Positions 26,918 through 36,891 of a stretch of DNA of 54,106 nucleotides are shown piece after piece (positions within the stretch are counted from its first letter, which is position 1; each line of letters begins with the position of its first letter). Both the position numbers and the translations under genes were made by a program. The notes below the pieces were generated by a model. It saw nothing but the letters and a program-made list of their open reading frames with translations. It searched no databases and was not told the DNA's origin. The stretch comes from Rhodoferax sp. (GTDB lineage Bacteria > Pseudomonadota > Gammaproteobacteria > Burkholderiales > Burkholderiaceae_C), in contig VMTC01000117.1 of the NCBI GenBank assembly GCA_013791765.1, forward strand, positions 1 to 54,106, read 5' to 3'.

Positions 26918-29900
26918 TCAGCTCTCCAACCCCCTCTTGAGCCGCCACTGCTTGACCATCGCATAAATCGCCGGAATGACCACCAACGTCAGCACCGTGC
27001 TGGAGATCATGCCGCCCACCATCGGCGCGGCAATGCGCCTCATCACTTCAGAGCCGGTGCCGGTGACCCACATGATGGGCAGCAGACCGGCCATGGTTGA
27101 CACAACCGTCATCATCTTGGGCCGCACACGCTCTACGGCGCCTTCCATCACAGCCTCATACAGGTCGCTGGCGTCCGGCATGCGTGCGGCCTTGCGGCAC
27201 TTCACCTTGACCTCTTCCCAGGCCTGGTCGAGGTAGATCAGCATGACGACACCGGTTTCCGCGGCCACGCCGGCCAGGGCTATGAAGCCAATGGCCACCG
27301 CCACCGACATGTTGTACTCAAGCAGCCACATTAGCCAGACGCCGCCAATCAGGGCGAAGGGCACGGACAGCATGACGATCAGCGTTTCGGTGACACGCCG
27401 GAAGTTGAGGTACAGCAACAGGAAGATCAGCAACAGCGTCACCGGCACCACGACCTTCATCTTCTCGATGGCGCGTTCCATGTACTCGAACTGGCCGCTC
27501 CAGGTGATGTAGTAGCCACTGGGGAAGACGACCTGTTCGGCCACGGCCTTTTTCGCGTCGGCCACGTAGCTTCCGATATCGCGCTCACGCAGATCGACAT
27601 AGATGTAGGCCGACAGCAGGGCGTTCTCGGTGCGGATGACCGGCGCACCCTTGGCGATTTCGATCTTCGCCAGTTGTCCCAGCGGGATCATGGCGCCGCC
27701 CATGGTCGGCACCAGCACCTCGCGGGCAATTTGCTGCGGGTCCGAACGCAGTTCGCGCGGGTAGCGTACCGTGACACCGTAACGCTCCCGGCCTTCAACC
27801 GTGGTGGTGACCAACTCTCCCCCAATCGCGGTGCCAATCACGTCCTGCAATTCACCGATCGACAGGCCGTAGCGTGCCAGCTGCATGCGGTCCGGCTCGA
27901 TGTTGAGGTAAAAGCCACCGGTGATGCGTTCAGCAAAAGCGCTGGACGTACCAGGCACGGTCTTGACGACCGCCTCGATCTCCTTGGCCAGACGCTCCAT
28001 TTCGTTCAGATCTTTGCCGAAAACCTTGATGCCGATCGGTGTACGAATGCCGGTGGACAGCATGTCGATGCGTGCCTTGATGGGCATGGTCCAGGAATTG
28101 GCGACGCCGGGGAACTGCAGCGCTTTGTCGAGCTCGGCAATCAGCTTGTCCATGGTCAGGCCGGGGCGCCATTCGGACTCCGGCTTGAGGTTGATCACGG
28201 TCTCAAACATCTCGATCGGCGCCGGGTCGGTCGCGGTGTTGGCGCGCCCGGCTTTGCCGAAGACTGAAGCAACCTCAGGAAAGCTCTTGATGATCTTGTC
28301 CTGCGTCTGCATCAGCTCGGCCGCTTTGGTCACCGACATACCAGGCAGGGAGGCCGGCATGTAGAGCAGCGAGCCCTCGTTGAGCGTCGGCATGAACTCG
28401 GAGCCCAACTGGGAGGCCGGGTAGTAGGAGACCCCCAGCACGGCGACTGCAATCAGGATCGTAAGCGTCTTCGCGCGCATCACGCCAGTGATGATGGGAC
28501 GATAGACCCAGATCAGGAAGCGGTTCACCGGGTTTTTGGCTTCGGGCAGGATCCTGCCTCGCACGAAAATCAGCATCAGCACCGGCACCAGCGTGACCGA
28601 GAGGAACGCCGCAGACGCCATCGAAAACGTCTTGGTCCAGGCCAAGGGCGCAAACAGCCGTCCTTCCTGACCTTCCAGGCTGAACACCGGCACGAAGGAC
28701 ACCGTAATAATGAGCAGCGAGAAGAAAAGCGAGGGACCGACTTCCTTGCAGGCGTTAATCAGGGCCGTGACGCGCTCGCGCTCGCTGTGCTCTTTGGGCA
28801 GGCGTTCCAGGTGCTTGTGCGCGTTCTCGATCATGACAATGGACGCATCGACCATTGCGCCGATGGCAATCGCAATGCCACCCAGACTCATCAGGTTGGA
28901 GGTCATGCCCAGCGACCGCATGGCAATGAACGACATCAGGATGGCAATGGGCAGCATCACTGTGGCGACCAGCGCACTGCGCAGGTGCAGCAGGAAAACG
29001 AAGCAGACCACCGCCACGATGATCAATTCCTCGATCAGCGTATTTTTGAGCGTGTTGATCGCGCGGTAAATTAGTTCGGAGCGGTCGTAGACCGCTTCGA
29101 CTGTCACGCCTTCGGGCAACCCGGGGCCGATCTCGGCAATTTTTTCCTTCACATTGCTGATGACTTCCAGGGCATTTTCGCCGTAGCGCGCCATGACAAT
29201 CCCGGCAACCACTTCGCCTTCACCATTGAGTTCGGTCAGCCCGCGCCGCTCGTCAGGCACCAGTTCAACGCGGGCAATGTCGCGGATCAGCACCGGCGTG
29301 CCCTGCTCGCTTTTCACAACCAGCATTTCAATATCTTCCCTGCCCCGCAGGTAGCCCTTGCCGCGCACCATGTACTCGGTCTCGGCCATTTCCACTGCGC
29401 GCCCGCCGACGTCGCGGTTCGAGTCGCGAATCACCTGGCCGACCTTCATCAGGGGAATGCCGTAGGAGCGCAGCTTGACCGGGTCGACGGTGACCTGGTA
29501 GGTCTGCACAAAGCCGCCGATCGACGCGACCTCGGCTACCCCGTGCGCCTTGGTCAGTTGGTAGCGCACATACCAGTCCTGGATCGAGCGCAGCTCGGCC
29601 AGCGTCTTGTCCTTGGCCAGCAGCGCGTACTGAAACACCCAGCCGACCCCCGTGGCATCGGGCCCGATCTGCGGCGTTACGCCCCTGGGCATGCGCCCGG
29701 CAGCGGAATTAAGGTACTCCAGCACCCGTGAGCGGGCCCAGTAAATGTCGGTGCCGTCTTCAAAGATGATGTAGACAAACGAAGCGCCGAAGAACGAAAA
29801 GCCGCGCACCACCCGGGATTTTGGCACCGAGAGCATGGCCGTCGTCAGCGGGTAGGTAACCTGGTCCTCCACCACCTGCGGTGCCTGGCCGGGGTACTCG

Positions 29901-30052
29901 GTGTAGACGATGACCTGGACGTCGGAGAGATCCGGCAGCGCGTCAATCGGTGTCCTGAGAACGGCAAAAATGCCCCACAGGGTGATGAAGAGGGTGGCGA
30001 GCAGGACCAGGAAGCGGTTCTTGCCCGACCATTCGATGACGTTGGAAAGCAT
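26918..30052 (-). CDS. cusA: Copper/silver efflux RND transporter CusA
   Basis: This 1044-residue heavy-metal RND pump of the inner membrane exports Cu(I)/Ag(I) through CusCBA using proton motive force. It starts MLSNVIEWSGKNRFLVLLAT. Large periplasmic loops separate 12 transmembrane helices, with MSLGGIAIAIGAMVDASIVM in TM4 (the proton-relay acidic residue). RIDMLSTGIRTPIGIKVFG is the signature of monovalent-cation (HME4) members, with the Met used for Cu/Ag. The length is normal. GGGAGA precedes the ATG. It is last in the string cusF-dsbB-dsbA-like-cusC-cusB-cusA. Substrate class is inferred from the motif and from its copper neighbours. Confidence 0.94.
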   Translation of the reverse strand: MLSNVIEWSGKNRFLVLLATLFITLWGIFAVLRTPIDALPDLSDVQVIVYTEYPGQAPQVVEDQVTYPLTTAMLSVPKSRVVRGFSFFGASFVYIIFEDGTDIYWARSRVLEYLNSAAGRMPRGVTPQIGPDATGVGWVFQYALLAKDKTLAELRSIQDWYVRYQLTKAHGVAEVASIGGFVQTYQVTVDPVKLRSYGIPLMKVGQVIRDSNRDVGGRAVEMAETEYMVRGKGYLRGREDIEMLVVKSEQGTPVLIRDIARVELVPDERRGLTELNGEGEVVAGIVMARYGENALEVISNVKEKIAEIGPGLPEGVTVEAVYDRSELIYRAINTLKNTLIEELIIVAVVCFVFLLHLRSALVATVMLPIAILMSFIAMRSLGMTSNLMSLGGIAIAIGAMVDASIVMIENAHKHLERLPKEHSERERVTALINACKEVGPSLFFSLLIITVSFVPVFSLEGQEGRLFAPLAWTKTFSMASAAFLSVTLVPVLMLIFVRGRILPEAKNPVNRFLIWVYRPIITGVMRAKTLTILIAVAVLGVSYYPASQLGSEFMPTLNEGSLLYMPASLPGMSVTKAAELMQTQDKIIKSFPEVASVFGKAGRANTATDPAPIEMFETVINLKPESEWRPGLTMDKLIAELDKALQFPGVANSWTMPIKARIDMLSTGIRTPIGIKVFGKDLNEMERLAKEIEAVVKTVPGTSSAFAERITGGFYLNIEPDRMQLARYGLSIGELQDVIGTAIGGELVTTTVEGRERYGVTVRYPRELRSDPQQIAREVLVPTMGGAMIPLGQLAKIEIAKGAPVIRTENALLSAYIYVDLRERDIGSYVADAKKAVAEQVVFPSGYYITWSGQFEYMERAIEKMKVVVPVTLLLIFLLLYLNFRRVTETLIVMLSVPFALIGGVWLMWLLEYNMSVAVAIGFIALAGVAAETGVVMLIYLDQAWEEVKVKCRKAARMPDASDLYEAVMEGAVERVRPKMMTVVSTMAGLLPIMWVTGTGSEVMRRIAAPMVGGMISSTVLTLVVIPAIYAMVKQWRLKRGLES

Positions 30053-30064
30053 GGTGTCTCCCGG

Positions 30065-31666
30065 TCAGTGACCGGCGTGCGGGTTGGGCGCGGGCGCCAT
30101 CACGGCCGTTCCGGCCACCATCGGTTTGACCCGGGTAATGACCCATTCACCGGCCTGGCGTTCCACAAACTCGAATTCGACCCTGGCACCCGGCTTCAGG
30201 TCCTTGAGCAGGGCGTCATTGGCGGCCTTGAATTCCATGGTCATGGCGGGCCATTTGAGGCTGGCGACAGGGCCGTGACTGAGGCTGATGGCGCCCGTTG
30301 TCGGATCAATGCTGTCAACCGTTCCCTGCGCCTGATGCCCTGCGGCACTCGTTGCGGGCACTGGGGCTGCCGGGGCCGCGCTGCCAAAGCCACCGATGGC
30401 CGCCCGCAGGTTGCTCTCGGCATCGATCAGGAAGTTGGCCGCGACCACCACCGCCTCGCCTTCCTTCACCCCTTCAAGGATTTCCACATGGCTGTCGCTG
30501 CGCAAGCCCAGCCTGACATCACGCGGCTCAAACCGGCCTTCTCCAGTCTGGATCAAAACAATCTGGCGCGTACCACTGTCGATCACGGCCGACACCGGAA
30601 CGGTCACAACCTTCCCCTTGGCCGACGCCAGGACTTCCACCTGCGCAAACATCGCGGGTTTGAGCAACAGGCCGGGGTTGGCGAGTTCCACGCGCACGGA
30701 AACGGTCCGCGTCTCGGCCTGCAGCGTCGGGTAAATATAGGTCACGGTGCCCGTGAATTCCTTGTCCGGGTAGGCATTGATCCTGACCCTGGCTTTAGCG
30801 CCGGACTTAATCAGGCCAATGTCTTGCTCAAACACGTCAGCGATAACCCAAACGCGCGACAGATCCGCCACCTGGTAGAGCATCTCGCCGGGCATGAAGC
30901 GCATGCCCTGCACCGCCTTTTTCTCCATCACGATACCCGCGACAGGCGAGCGGAAGGTCAAGGTTCGTTTGGACTCGCCCGATTGGGTCAAAGCCTTGAC
31001 CTGCGCTTCCGAGATGTCCCAGTTGCGCAGGCGTAGCAAGCTGGACTCGGCCAGCTGCTGCATCCCCGACTGCGCCTGGCCATCCGCCCCCTTGAGCGCA
31101 GTCACACCTTGCACGGCGATGGCATATTCGCGCTGGGCGGCCACCAGTTCCGGACTGTAGACCTCGAACAGCGGCTGACCGCGACCGACCGGCTGGCCGG
31201 TGACATTCACATGCAGCCGCTCCACGTAACCTTCAAACTTGGGGGCAATGGTGTACAGACGACGCTCATCGGGCTCGATCCGGCCAGAGGCGCGTACCAT
31301 TTTGTCCAGCGCACGCAGTTCCGCAGGCTCGGTGCGAACCCCCAGCTTTTGGACCTTCTCGGTGCTGATCCTGATCTGACTGGAGCCAGCCGGCTCGTCA
31401 TCATCTCCGCCTTCAAAGACCGCGATGTAATCCATGCCCATCGGGTCTTTTTTCGGCGTGGGAGAGGTATCGGGCAGGCCCATGGGGTTGCGGTAATACA
31501 GAAGTTTTTTCTGAGCGCTGCCAGCGCCCGTGTCAACGGCAGCGGCGGTCGCCGACACTGTTCCCTGAGCTTGGGTCGCTGGGCTTTTGTGGCCTAGCCA
31601 GTAGCCGGCGCCCGCAGCCATTGCCGCGGCGATGACGGCAACCGCGATTCCCGTACTTTGTTTCAT
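30065..31666 (-). CDS. cusB: Periplasmic adaptor CusB with fused metal-binding domains
   Basis: This 533-residue membrane fusion protein links CusA to CusC. An N-terminal anchor helix (AVAVIAAAMAAGAGYWLGHK) is followed by a heavy-metal-binding segment (YYRNPMGLPDTSPTPKKDPM, GMDYIA; residues about 55-85). Hairpin and lipoyl-like domains come next (GYVERLHVNVTGQPVGRGQP). The C-terminal domain, residues about 445-520 (VDSIDPTTGAISLSHGPVAS, LKWPAMTMEF), copies the CusF fold with its W and MxM copper ligands. Such CusF-tailed adaptors are known from SilB of Cupriavidus. E. coli CusB (407 residues) lacks this tail. Its start overlaps the cusC stop by 4 bases. Confidence 0.93.
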   Translation of the reverse strand: MKQSTGIAVAVIAAAMAAGAGYWLGHKSPATQAQGTVSATAAAVDTGAGSAQKKLLYYRNPMGLPDTSPTPKKDPMGMDYIAVFEGGDDDEPAGSSQIRISTEKVQKLGVRTEPAELRALDKMVRASGRIEPDERRLYTIAPKFEGYVERLHVNVTGQPVGRGQPLFEVYSPELVAAQREYAIAVQGVTALKGADGQAQSGMQQLAESSLLRLRNWDISEAQVKALTQSGESKRTLTFRSPVAGIVMEKKAVQGMRFMPGEMLYQVADLSRVWVIADVFEQDIGLIKSGAKARVRINAYPDKEFTGTVTYIYPTLQAETRTVSVRVELANPGLLLKPAMFAQVEVLASAKGKVVTVPVSAVIDSGTRQIVLIQTGEGRFEPRDVRLGLRSDSHVEILEGVKEGEAVVVAANFLIDAESNLRAAIGGFGSAAPAAPVPATSAAGHQAQGTVDSIDPTTGAISLSHGPVASLKWPAMTMEFKAANDALLKDLKPGARVEFEFVERQAGEWVITRVKPMVAGTAVMAPAPNPHAGH

Positions 31667-32934
31667 AAATCTTCTCCCACTAGCTTTTCGATTTCGGCCA
31701 AGCGCATTTGCCCTTCAAACTGGGCCTTGATTCGGCTTTGTTTGGCCTGGCGGATCTGGCGCTGGGCGTCGAGCAGGGCGGCAAAATCGAGTTTTCCGTT
31801 CTCATAGCTGGCTAGCGCGGAATTGAAGCTCAGGTCCGCCTGCGGCAACAAGCTGGTGGCGGCGAGCGCCTCGGTGCGCCGCGCAGCCTCCAGGCCTGCC
31901 AGGTTCTGGGCGAGTTCCGCCAGCACCTGGTTGGCGGCAGCCTCTTTGCGCGCGTGCGCCGCCGAGACCATGGCCTGTGCTTCGCGCTCCATCGCGCGTC
32001 GGGAAGTTTGCTGCAGCGGAATATTGACTTCGAGCATCAGACTCCACTCTTTGATGCGACTGTCGATTTGCGTCGGCGAGATCGCCAGTGTGAAATCAGG
32101 GTAGCGATTTTTATAGCTTAGGTCCCGGCTTTTCTCGGCCGCGTGGATGCGCGCCTCTTCACTGAACAGTTGCGGATTGTGGCTGCGCACGCGCTGCTCC
32201 AGCCTGGCGGGGTCAAGCAGGGCGGCGGCGGGTGTCGGGCGCAGACCGTTCGGGCGCGCCAGTGGTGCTTGAGAAGGCCGCGCCAGCAGCGCATTGAGTC
32301 TCGCATCAACTTGCAGACGCTCACTCTCGAGCATCACCAATTCATTGCGCATATTGGTCTGCTCGACCTGAGACCGGATCACGTCTTGCTGGGCCGCCAA
32401 CCCGCCAGCATAGCGGCTCTGCGCCACCTGCTCAAGTCGCGCCATCAAATCAAGAATCTCCCGTGTCAATTTTTCGTTGCCATCGAGGTAGTAGCGCTGG
32501 GCCTGAGCCGTTTTGATTCGCGCTGCCAATTCAGACCACGCACCCAGCGCCTTGCCTTCGCTGCTCTGGGCCTCAAATTGCGCGATGTCGCGCTTGAGCT
32601 CACGTTTGCCAAACCAGGGGATATCCTGCATCAGGGTGTATATGGTGCTGCCGACATCACTGGGCCACAGCGTAGGGCTTTGCTCACCCATTTTGGTGAT
32701 GTCCATCCACTCGATGCGAAATTTCGGGTCCATCAAGGCGCCGGCCGGGGCCACACCCTCCAAGGCGGCCTGCGCCTCGTAACGCATGCTGGCGTACTCC
32801 GGATTGCTCGCTTGGGCCAGTGCAAGCAGACCCTCAATGCTGGCCCCAGGCATTTCTTGGCTGGTTTGGGCCGCGATGGGCGCGCCCAGAGCCAGCAGCA
32901 CGGCGATCACGCCGGTCTGTAGCGGGTATGACAT
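31663..32934 (-). CDS. cusC: Outer-membrane efflux protein of the TolC family (CusC)
   Basis: This 423-residue trimeric outer-membrane channel has a signal peptide (TGVIAVLLALGAPIAAQTSQ) without a lipobox Cys, so it is processed by signal peptidase I rather than acylated as E. coli CusC is. Two OEP repeats rich in long helices follow: ELAARIKTAQAQRYYLDGNE and NQVLAELAQNLAGLEAARRT. The C-terminal LDFAALLDAQRQIRQAKQSR is typical. It is assigned as CusC from position directly before cusB (4-base overlap) and cusA; by sequence alone it is a general heavy-metal OEP. Confidence 0.88.
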   Translation of the reverse strand: MSYPLQTGVIAVLLALGAPIAAQTSQEMPGASIEGLLALAQASNPEYASMRYEAQAALEGVAPAGALMDPKFRIEWMDITKMGEQSPTLWPSDVGSTIYTLMQDIPWFGKRELKRDIAQFEAQSSEGKALGAWSELAARIKTAQAQRYYLDGNEKLTREILDLMARLEQVAQSRYAGGLAAQQDVIRSQVEQTNMRNELVMLESERLQVDARLNALLARPSQAPLARPNGLRPTPAAALLDPARLEQRVRSHNPQLFSEEARIHAAEKSRDLSYKNRYPDFTLAISPTQIDSRIKEWSLMLEVNIPLQQTSRRAMEREAQAMVSAAHARKEAAANQVLAELAQNLAGLEAARRTEALAATSLLPQADLSFNSALASYENGKLDFAALLDAQRQIRQAKQSRIKAQFEGQMRLAEIEKLVGEDL

Positions 32935-32942
32935 GGCGGGGC

Positions 32943-33599
32943 CTACTTTGAGTTGCTGGCCAGCAGGGCGTCACCAACCAGGCTTCGCAGCTGGTCAAAG
33001 CCGAAACTTGGCAGCGGCTTGCCGTTAACGAAATATTCAGGCGTCTTGGTGACGTTCATGGTCTTCGCATCAAGCAGATCGCGCGCAATAATGGCGGCTA
33101 CTTCAGGGGCATTGGCGTCGTTCTGCAATCGGCCCATGTCGATTCCCAAGGGCGCCAGCAGCGGACCGATCAACTCGGCGTGGGCGACGTGGTTTTGGAC
33201 CCAGACATTTTGCGAGGCAAACAGCGTCTCCAGCGACGGCTCAAACTTGCCTTGCTTGCGCGAGGCTTCCAGGGCCTTGACCACGGCTTCTGAGCCCTGG
33301 TGAAAAGGGGCATAGCGCAAGGTCAGCCGGATTTTGCCGGGGTGCTCCGCCATCAGCGCCTTGACCATCGGGTAGAAGTCGCGGCAGGTTTCGCAGGCCG
33401 GATCAAAGAATTCGACGATATGCACCGGCGCATCCGCGTTGCCAAAGCTGGGGGCATCCGGGCGCACCAGGGCGACCTGATTTTTTGCTGCCAGTTGCGC
33501 GGCCTGCTCGGTCTGTTGCTTCTTGTAAAAATAGGAGCCAGTGACAAAGGCGACAAGCAGCAAGACTGCGGCGACGATAAAGATATGCTTTTGTTTCAT
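32943..33599 (-). CDS. DsbA-like thiol:disulfide oxidoreductase, membrane-anchored
   Basis: This 218-residue thioredoxin-fold protein has an N-terminal anchor or signal (HIFIVAAVLLLVAFVTGSYF). The active site is CETC in VHIVEFFDPACETCRDFYPM, and the cis-Pro loop is near VTKTPEYFVNGKPLPSFG. The layout resembles DsbA-like and BdbD-type oxidases that introduce disulfides. Its start overlaps the end of dsbB by 4 bases, making an oxidase/reoxidase pair. Placement inside a copper efflux string suggests repair or formation of disulfides under copper stress, comparable in principle with the scs copper-tolerance genes of Salmonella. Its substrate is unknown. Confidence 0.85.
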   Translation of the reverse strand: MKQKHIFIVAAVLLLVAFVTGSYFYKKQQTEQAAQLAAKNQVALVRPDAPSFGNADAPVHIVEFFDPACETCRDFYPMVKALMAEHPGKIRLTLRYAPFHQGSEAVVKALEASRKQGKFEPSLETLFASQNVWVQNHVAHAELIGPLLAPLGIDMGRLQNDANAPEVAAIIARDLLDAKTMNVTKTPEYFVNGKPLPSFGFDQLRSLVGDALLASNSK

Positions 33600-34015
33600 T
33601 TGGATGTCTTCAGGTAAGCGGCGATCAGCAAGGCGTTAATCACCAAAAATGCGAGGAAGGAAAGCAGCGGGATAGTGACAAAGCCCAGCCACTCGACCTG
33701 CACGGTAGAGCAGGGAATACCTTGTCGGCACGGGGTCAAGGTTTCTGGGATGTAGCCAGCGACCAGCAGCAGCTGAAAGCCCGCTACCAACAAGCCGCCC
33801 ACGGCCAAAGGCAGGGCGTAGCGCAGCACTTTCGGGTCGAAGGGAAAGAGTCCGACTGCCAGAATGAGAACCAGCGGGAACATGAAGATGCGCTGGTACC
33901 AGCACAGCACGCAGGGTGCAAAGCCCATGATGTCGCTCATGAACAAGGCGCCCATTGTGGCGGTGGCGGCGATCAGCCAGGCAGAAAATACAACCGCCCA
34001 GGGAGATGTTTTCAT
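33596..34015 (-). CDS. dsbB: DsbB-type disulfide bond formation protein
   Basis: This 139-residue inner-membrane protein has four helices and two redox Cys pairs: the CVLC of MGFAPCVLCWYQRIFMFPLV in the first loop, and the Cys pair of TLTPCRQGIPCSTVQVEWLG in the second. It would pass electrons from the DsbA-like partner to quinone. The short form and CxxCW..R motif match the BdbC/DsbB family. It lies between cusF and the DsbA-like gene in the minus-strand copper string, with a 27-base gap to cusF. Confidence 0.9.
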   Translation of the reverse strand: MKTSPWAVVFSAWLIAATATMGALFMSDIMGFAPCVLCWYQRIFMFPLVLILAVGLFPFDPKVLRYALPLAVGGLLVAGFQLLLVAGYIPETLTPCRQGIPCSTVQVEWLGFVTIPLLSFLAFLVINALLIAAYLKTSK

Positions 34016-34042
34016 GTGAACGCGTCTGTTTAACGCAAGGTC

Positions 34043-34393
34043 TTACTTGACTGGCTCAAAGTGCGACACGGTCATGCCGTCTGCGGGGTCGGTGGCAAAA
34101 AGAATCTTCTGTCCAACTTTCAAGGTGTCGAGCCAGGCAGCGTCCTTGACCTTGTAGGCCATGGTCATGGGCGGCATGCCGTTGGGCAGCGCACCGTGCG
34201 TCAGGGTGACGGTTCCCTTGGCTGCATCAATTTTTTTCACTTTGCCCTCACCCATGGCGGTAGTCGCTGCCTTTGGAGCAGAAGTGGCTGCCGCACTGCC
34301 ATGCATGTTGTGCTCGGTTTGGGCCATGCCCGGCGTAGCGAAAGTGCCAGTGACCAATGCAATGATCGATACAAGGTGGAGTCGGGTGGACAT
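34043..34393 (-). CDS. cusF: Periplasmic copper-binding chaperone CusF-like
   Basis: This protein of about 116 residues has a signal peptide ending GMAQTEH. The mature domain is a small OB-like barrel: GEGKVKKIDAAKGTVTLTHG, NGMPPMTMAYKVKD, LFATDPADGMTVSHFEPVK. The H..MxM pattern is present (THG, then PPMTM). The CusF tryptophan is replaced: the PAMTM stretch preceded by W in the CusB tail reads GMPPMTM here, so the cation-pi ligand is missing or elsewhere. The start at 34393 is preceded by AAGGA. It lies first in the string leading to cusA, just after a CopR-type palindrome. Confidence 0.88.
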   Translation of the reverse strand: MSTRLHLVSIIALVTGTFATPGMAQTEHNMHGSAAATSAPKAATTAMGEGKVKKIDAAKGTVTLTHGALPNGMPPMTMAYKVKDAAWLDTLKVGQKILFATDPADGMTVSHFEPVK

Positions 34394-34459
34394 TGAGGGA
34401 TCCTTGGGTAAATGGAATGCCCCTATTTTGCCCACAGGGCTTCGACAAGAAGCTGACCT

Positions 34460-34483
34460 GAAAATTACATTTTTGTCATTTTC
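34460..34483 (-). promoter_or_regulatory. CopR/CusR-type palindrome upstream of cusF
   Basis: gaaaattaca-tttt-tgtcattttc is a 24-base inverted repeat with one mismatch between its 10-base arms. It resembles the box bound by CopR/CusR response regulators (ATTACA/ATGACA half-sites around four bases). It overlaps the copA stop codon and lies 67 bases before the cusF start, so it could drive cusF-dsb-cusCBA independently of copA. Confidence 0.65.
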
Positions 34484-36891
34484 GGATTGACCGGCTCTGC
34501 GCCAACGGTCAGGCGGCTGCCACGCAACCTTAGCGCGTTGCCAATCACCGACACGGAACTGAAGCTCATCGCCAGCGCCGCGATCAGCGGCGACAAAAGC
34601 CAGCCGGTCAGCGGATACAGAACTCCGGCCGCAATCGGGACACCCAGCGCGTTGTAAAGGAAAGCAAACATCAGGTTTTGCTTCATGTTGGCTACCGTGG
34701 CTTGCGACAACTCACGCGCGACGGCAATGCCGCGCAAGTCGCCCTTGACCAGCGTGACCTGCGCACTGTTCATGGCCACGTCCGTGCCGGTGCCCATGGC
34801 GATGCCGACATCGGCTTTGGCCAGTGCCGGGGCATCGTTGATGCCATCACCGGCCATTGCAACGACGCGCCCTTCCTTTTGCAGGCGCTCGACCAGCATC
34901 AGCTTGTCCTGCGGCTTGACTTCTCCATGGAATTCTTCGATGCCCAGTCGTGCCGCCACCGCCTTGGCGGTGGTCAGGCCGTCTCCGGTGGCCATCACGA
35001 TGCGCAGGCCCGCCGCTTTCAGGGTTGCCAGCGCTTCGGGCGTGCTTGTCTTGATCGGATCAGACACCGCCAGCAGGCCCGCCAACTGGCCGTCGACTGC
35101 CAGATGCATCACGCTGGCACCCTCGGCGCGCAAGGCCTCTGCCTGTGGCAACAGGGTGTCAACTGCCACGCCCAACTGCTGCATCAAGGTGGTGTTGCCC
35201 AGCGCCAGTTCGCGAGCGCCGACCTGTCCGCGCACACCAATGCCCGAGCCCGACTCGAAGTTCTCTGGTTTGTCCAGCGTCATACCCCGCTCGCGCGCAG
35301 CGCGCACGATGGTGTCTGCCAGCGGGTGTTCGCTGCCCTGGTCCAGGCTGGCCGCCAGGCGCAACACCTCATCAGCCTCGAAGCCCGGGGCAGGCACTGC
35401 GCGGTCAAACGTCGGGCGACCCTCGGTCAGCGTGCCGGTCTTGTCAATGATGAGCGTGTCAACCTTGCGCAGGTTCTCGATCGCTGCCGCATCGCGAAAC
35501 AACACGCCCTGGGAGGCGCCGCGACCAGTGGCGACCATTATGGACATGGGCGTGGCCAGGCCCAACGCGCAGGGGCAGGCAATGATCAGCACCGCCACCG
35601 CGTTGATCAGGCCGAATACCCAGCTGGGCTCGGGCCCGAAAAATCCCCAGCCAAAAAAAGTCAGCGCGGCAATGGCCACGACGGTCATGACAAAGTAACC
35701 CGCCACCAGATCGGCCATGCGCTGCATAGGGGCCCTTGAGCGCTGGGCTTGCGCCACCATCTGCACGATTTGCGCGAGCACCGTGGATGAGCCCACTTTT
35801 TCAGAACGCATGACCAAGGCGCCGCTGGTGTTGAGCGTGGCGCCTATCACTCTATCCCCCACGCGCTTGCTCACCGGCATGGGTTCACCCGTGAGCATGG
35901 ACTCATCGACCGAACTGCTGCCCTCCACCACCACACCATCGACCGGCACTTTTTCTCCCGGCCGGATACGCAACTGGTCATCGATATGGACATGGCTCAG
36001 TGGCACATCCTCCTCGCTCCCATCGGGCCGGATGCGCCGGGCAGTCTTGGGCGCCAGGCCGAGCAGGGACTTGATGGCAGCGCCGGTTTGCGAGCGGGCT
36101 TTGAGCTCCAACACCTGACCCAGCAGGGTGAGCGAGATGATCACTGCCGCCGCCTCAAAATACACCGCCACGCGACCCATGGAGATGAACGATGCCGGAA
36201 ACACCTGCGGCGCGACAGTCGCCACCACGCTGTAGACAAAAGCGGCACCGGTGCCCAGACCAATCAAGGTCCACATATTGGGGCTGCGATTCACCACCGA
36301 CTGCCAGCCGCGCGTGAAGAACGGCCAGCCAGCCCAAAGCACGATGGGCGTTGTCAGCACCAGTTCCACCCAACTCTGCACAGCCATGTCCATCCACTGC
36401 AGACGGTGGCCGAACATGGCGAGCACGAAGACGACGGCCGTCAACGGCAAGGTCCACCAGAAGCGACGTGAGAAGTTGCGCAACTCCGGGTTCTCGTCGT
36501 CATCAAGACTGGGCAGTTCCGGCTCCAGTGTCATACCGCACTTGGGACAGTTGCCAGGATGGTCCTGGCGAATTTCCGGGTGCATCGGGCAGGTGTAGAT
36601 GGTCGCGCCGACCGGTGCGGCTGACTTCGACTCCAAGGACTCCGGTGATGGCGATGTCGTCTCGGTGGGAGCCGGCGACAGGTAAGACCCCGGATCAGCG
36701 CCGAATTTGCTCTGGCACTTGGCGCTGCAGAAGTAGAACGTACGCCCATCGTGCGCAAGCTGGTGCGGCGACTCAGTGCTAACTGACATGCCGCAAACCG
36801 GGTCTTTCAGTGGCGGCGCAGCACCAGCGCCTGGTCCCGATTCTGCGAGCGGATGTTGGGGCGAATCGGTAGGGTGATCCGGGTGGTTCAT
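34465..36891 (-). CDS. copA: Copper-exporting P-type ATPase CopA with YHS/HMBD N-terminus
   Basis: This 808-residue P1B-ATPase exports Cu(I) from the cytoplasm. In place of the usual CxxC HMA domain, the N-terminus has a YHS/TRASH-like domain ([33 protein letters not shown]) followed by a heavy-metal-binding motif ([27 protein letters not shown]). Core motifs are [13 protein letters not shown] (transport CPC, about residue 440), the phosphorylation site DKTGTLTEG (about 484), the HP locus [10 protein letters not shown], and [20 protein letters not shown]. The C-terminal helices keep the N and M-x-x-S-S copper-site residues ([15 protein letters not shown]). GAGGAGA precedes the ATG. It is first of the minus-strand copper genes. 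Confidence 0.95.
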   Translation of the reverse strand: MNHPDHPTDSPQHPLAESGPGAGAAPPLKDPVCGMSVSTESPHQLAHDGRTFYFCSAKCQSKFGADPGSYLSPAPTETTSPSPESLESKSAAPVGATIYTCPMHPEIRQDHPGNCPKCGMTLEPELPSLDDDENPELRNFSRRFWWTLPLTAVVFVLAMFGHRLQWMDMAVQSWVELVLTTPIVLWAGWPFFTRGWQSVVNRSPNMWTLIGLGTGAAFVYSVVATVAPQVFPASFISMGRVAVYFEAAAVIISLTLLGQVLELKARSQTGAAIKSLLGLAPKTARRIRPDGSEEDVPLSHVHIDDQLRIRPGEKVPVDGVVVEGSSSVDESMLTGEPMPVSKRVGDRVIGATLNTSGALVMRSEKVGSSTVLAQIVQMVAQAQRSRAPMQRMADLVAGYFVMTVVAIAALTFFGWGFFGPEPSWVFGLINAVAVLIIACPCALGLATPMSIMVATGRGASQGVLFRDAAAIENLRKVDTLIIDKTGTLTEGRPTFDRAVPAPGFEADEVLRLAASLDQGSEHPLADTIVRAARERGMTLDKPENFESGSGIGVRGQVGARELALGNTTLMQQLGVAVDTLLPQAEALRAEGASVMHLAVDGQLAGLLAVSDPIKTSTPEALATLKAAGLRIVMATGDGLTTAKAVAARLGIEEFHGEVKPQDKLMLVERLQKEGRVVAMAGDGINDAPALAKADVGIAMGTGTDVAMNSAQVTLVKGDLRGIAVARELSQATVANMKQNLMFAFLYNALGVPIAAGVLYPLTGWLLSPLIAALAMSFSSVSVIGNALRLRGSRLTVGAEPVNPKMTKM

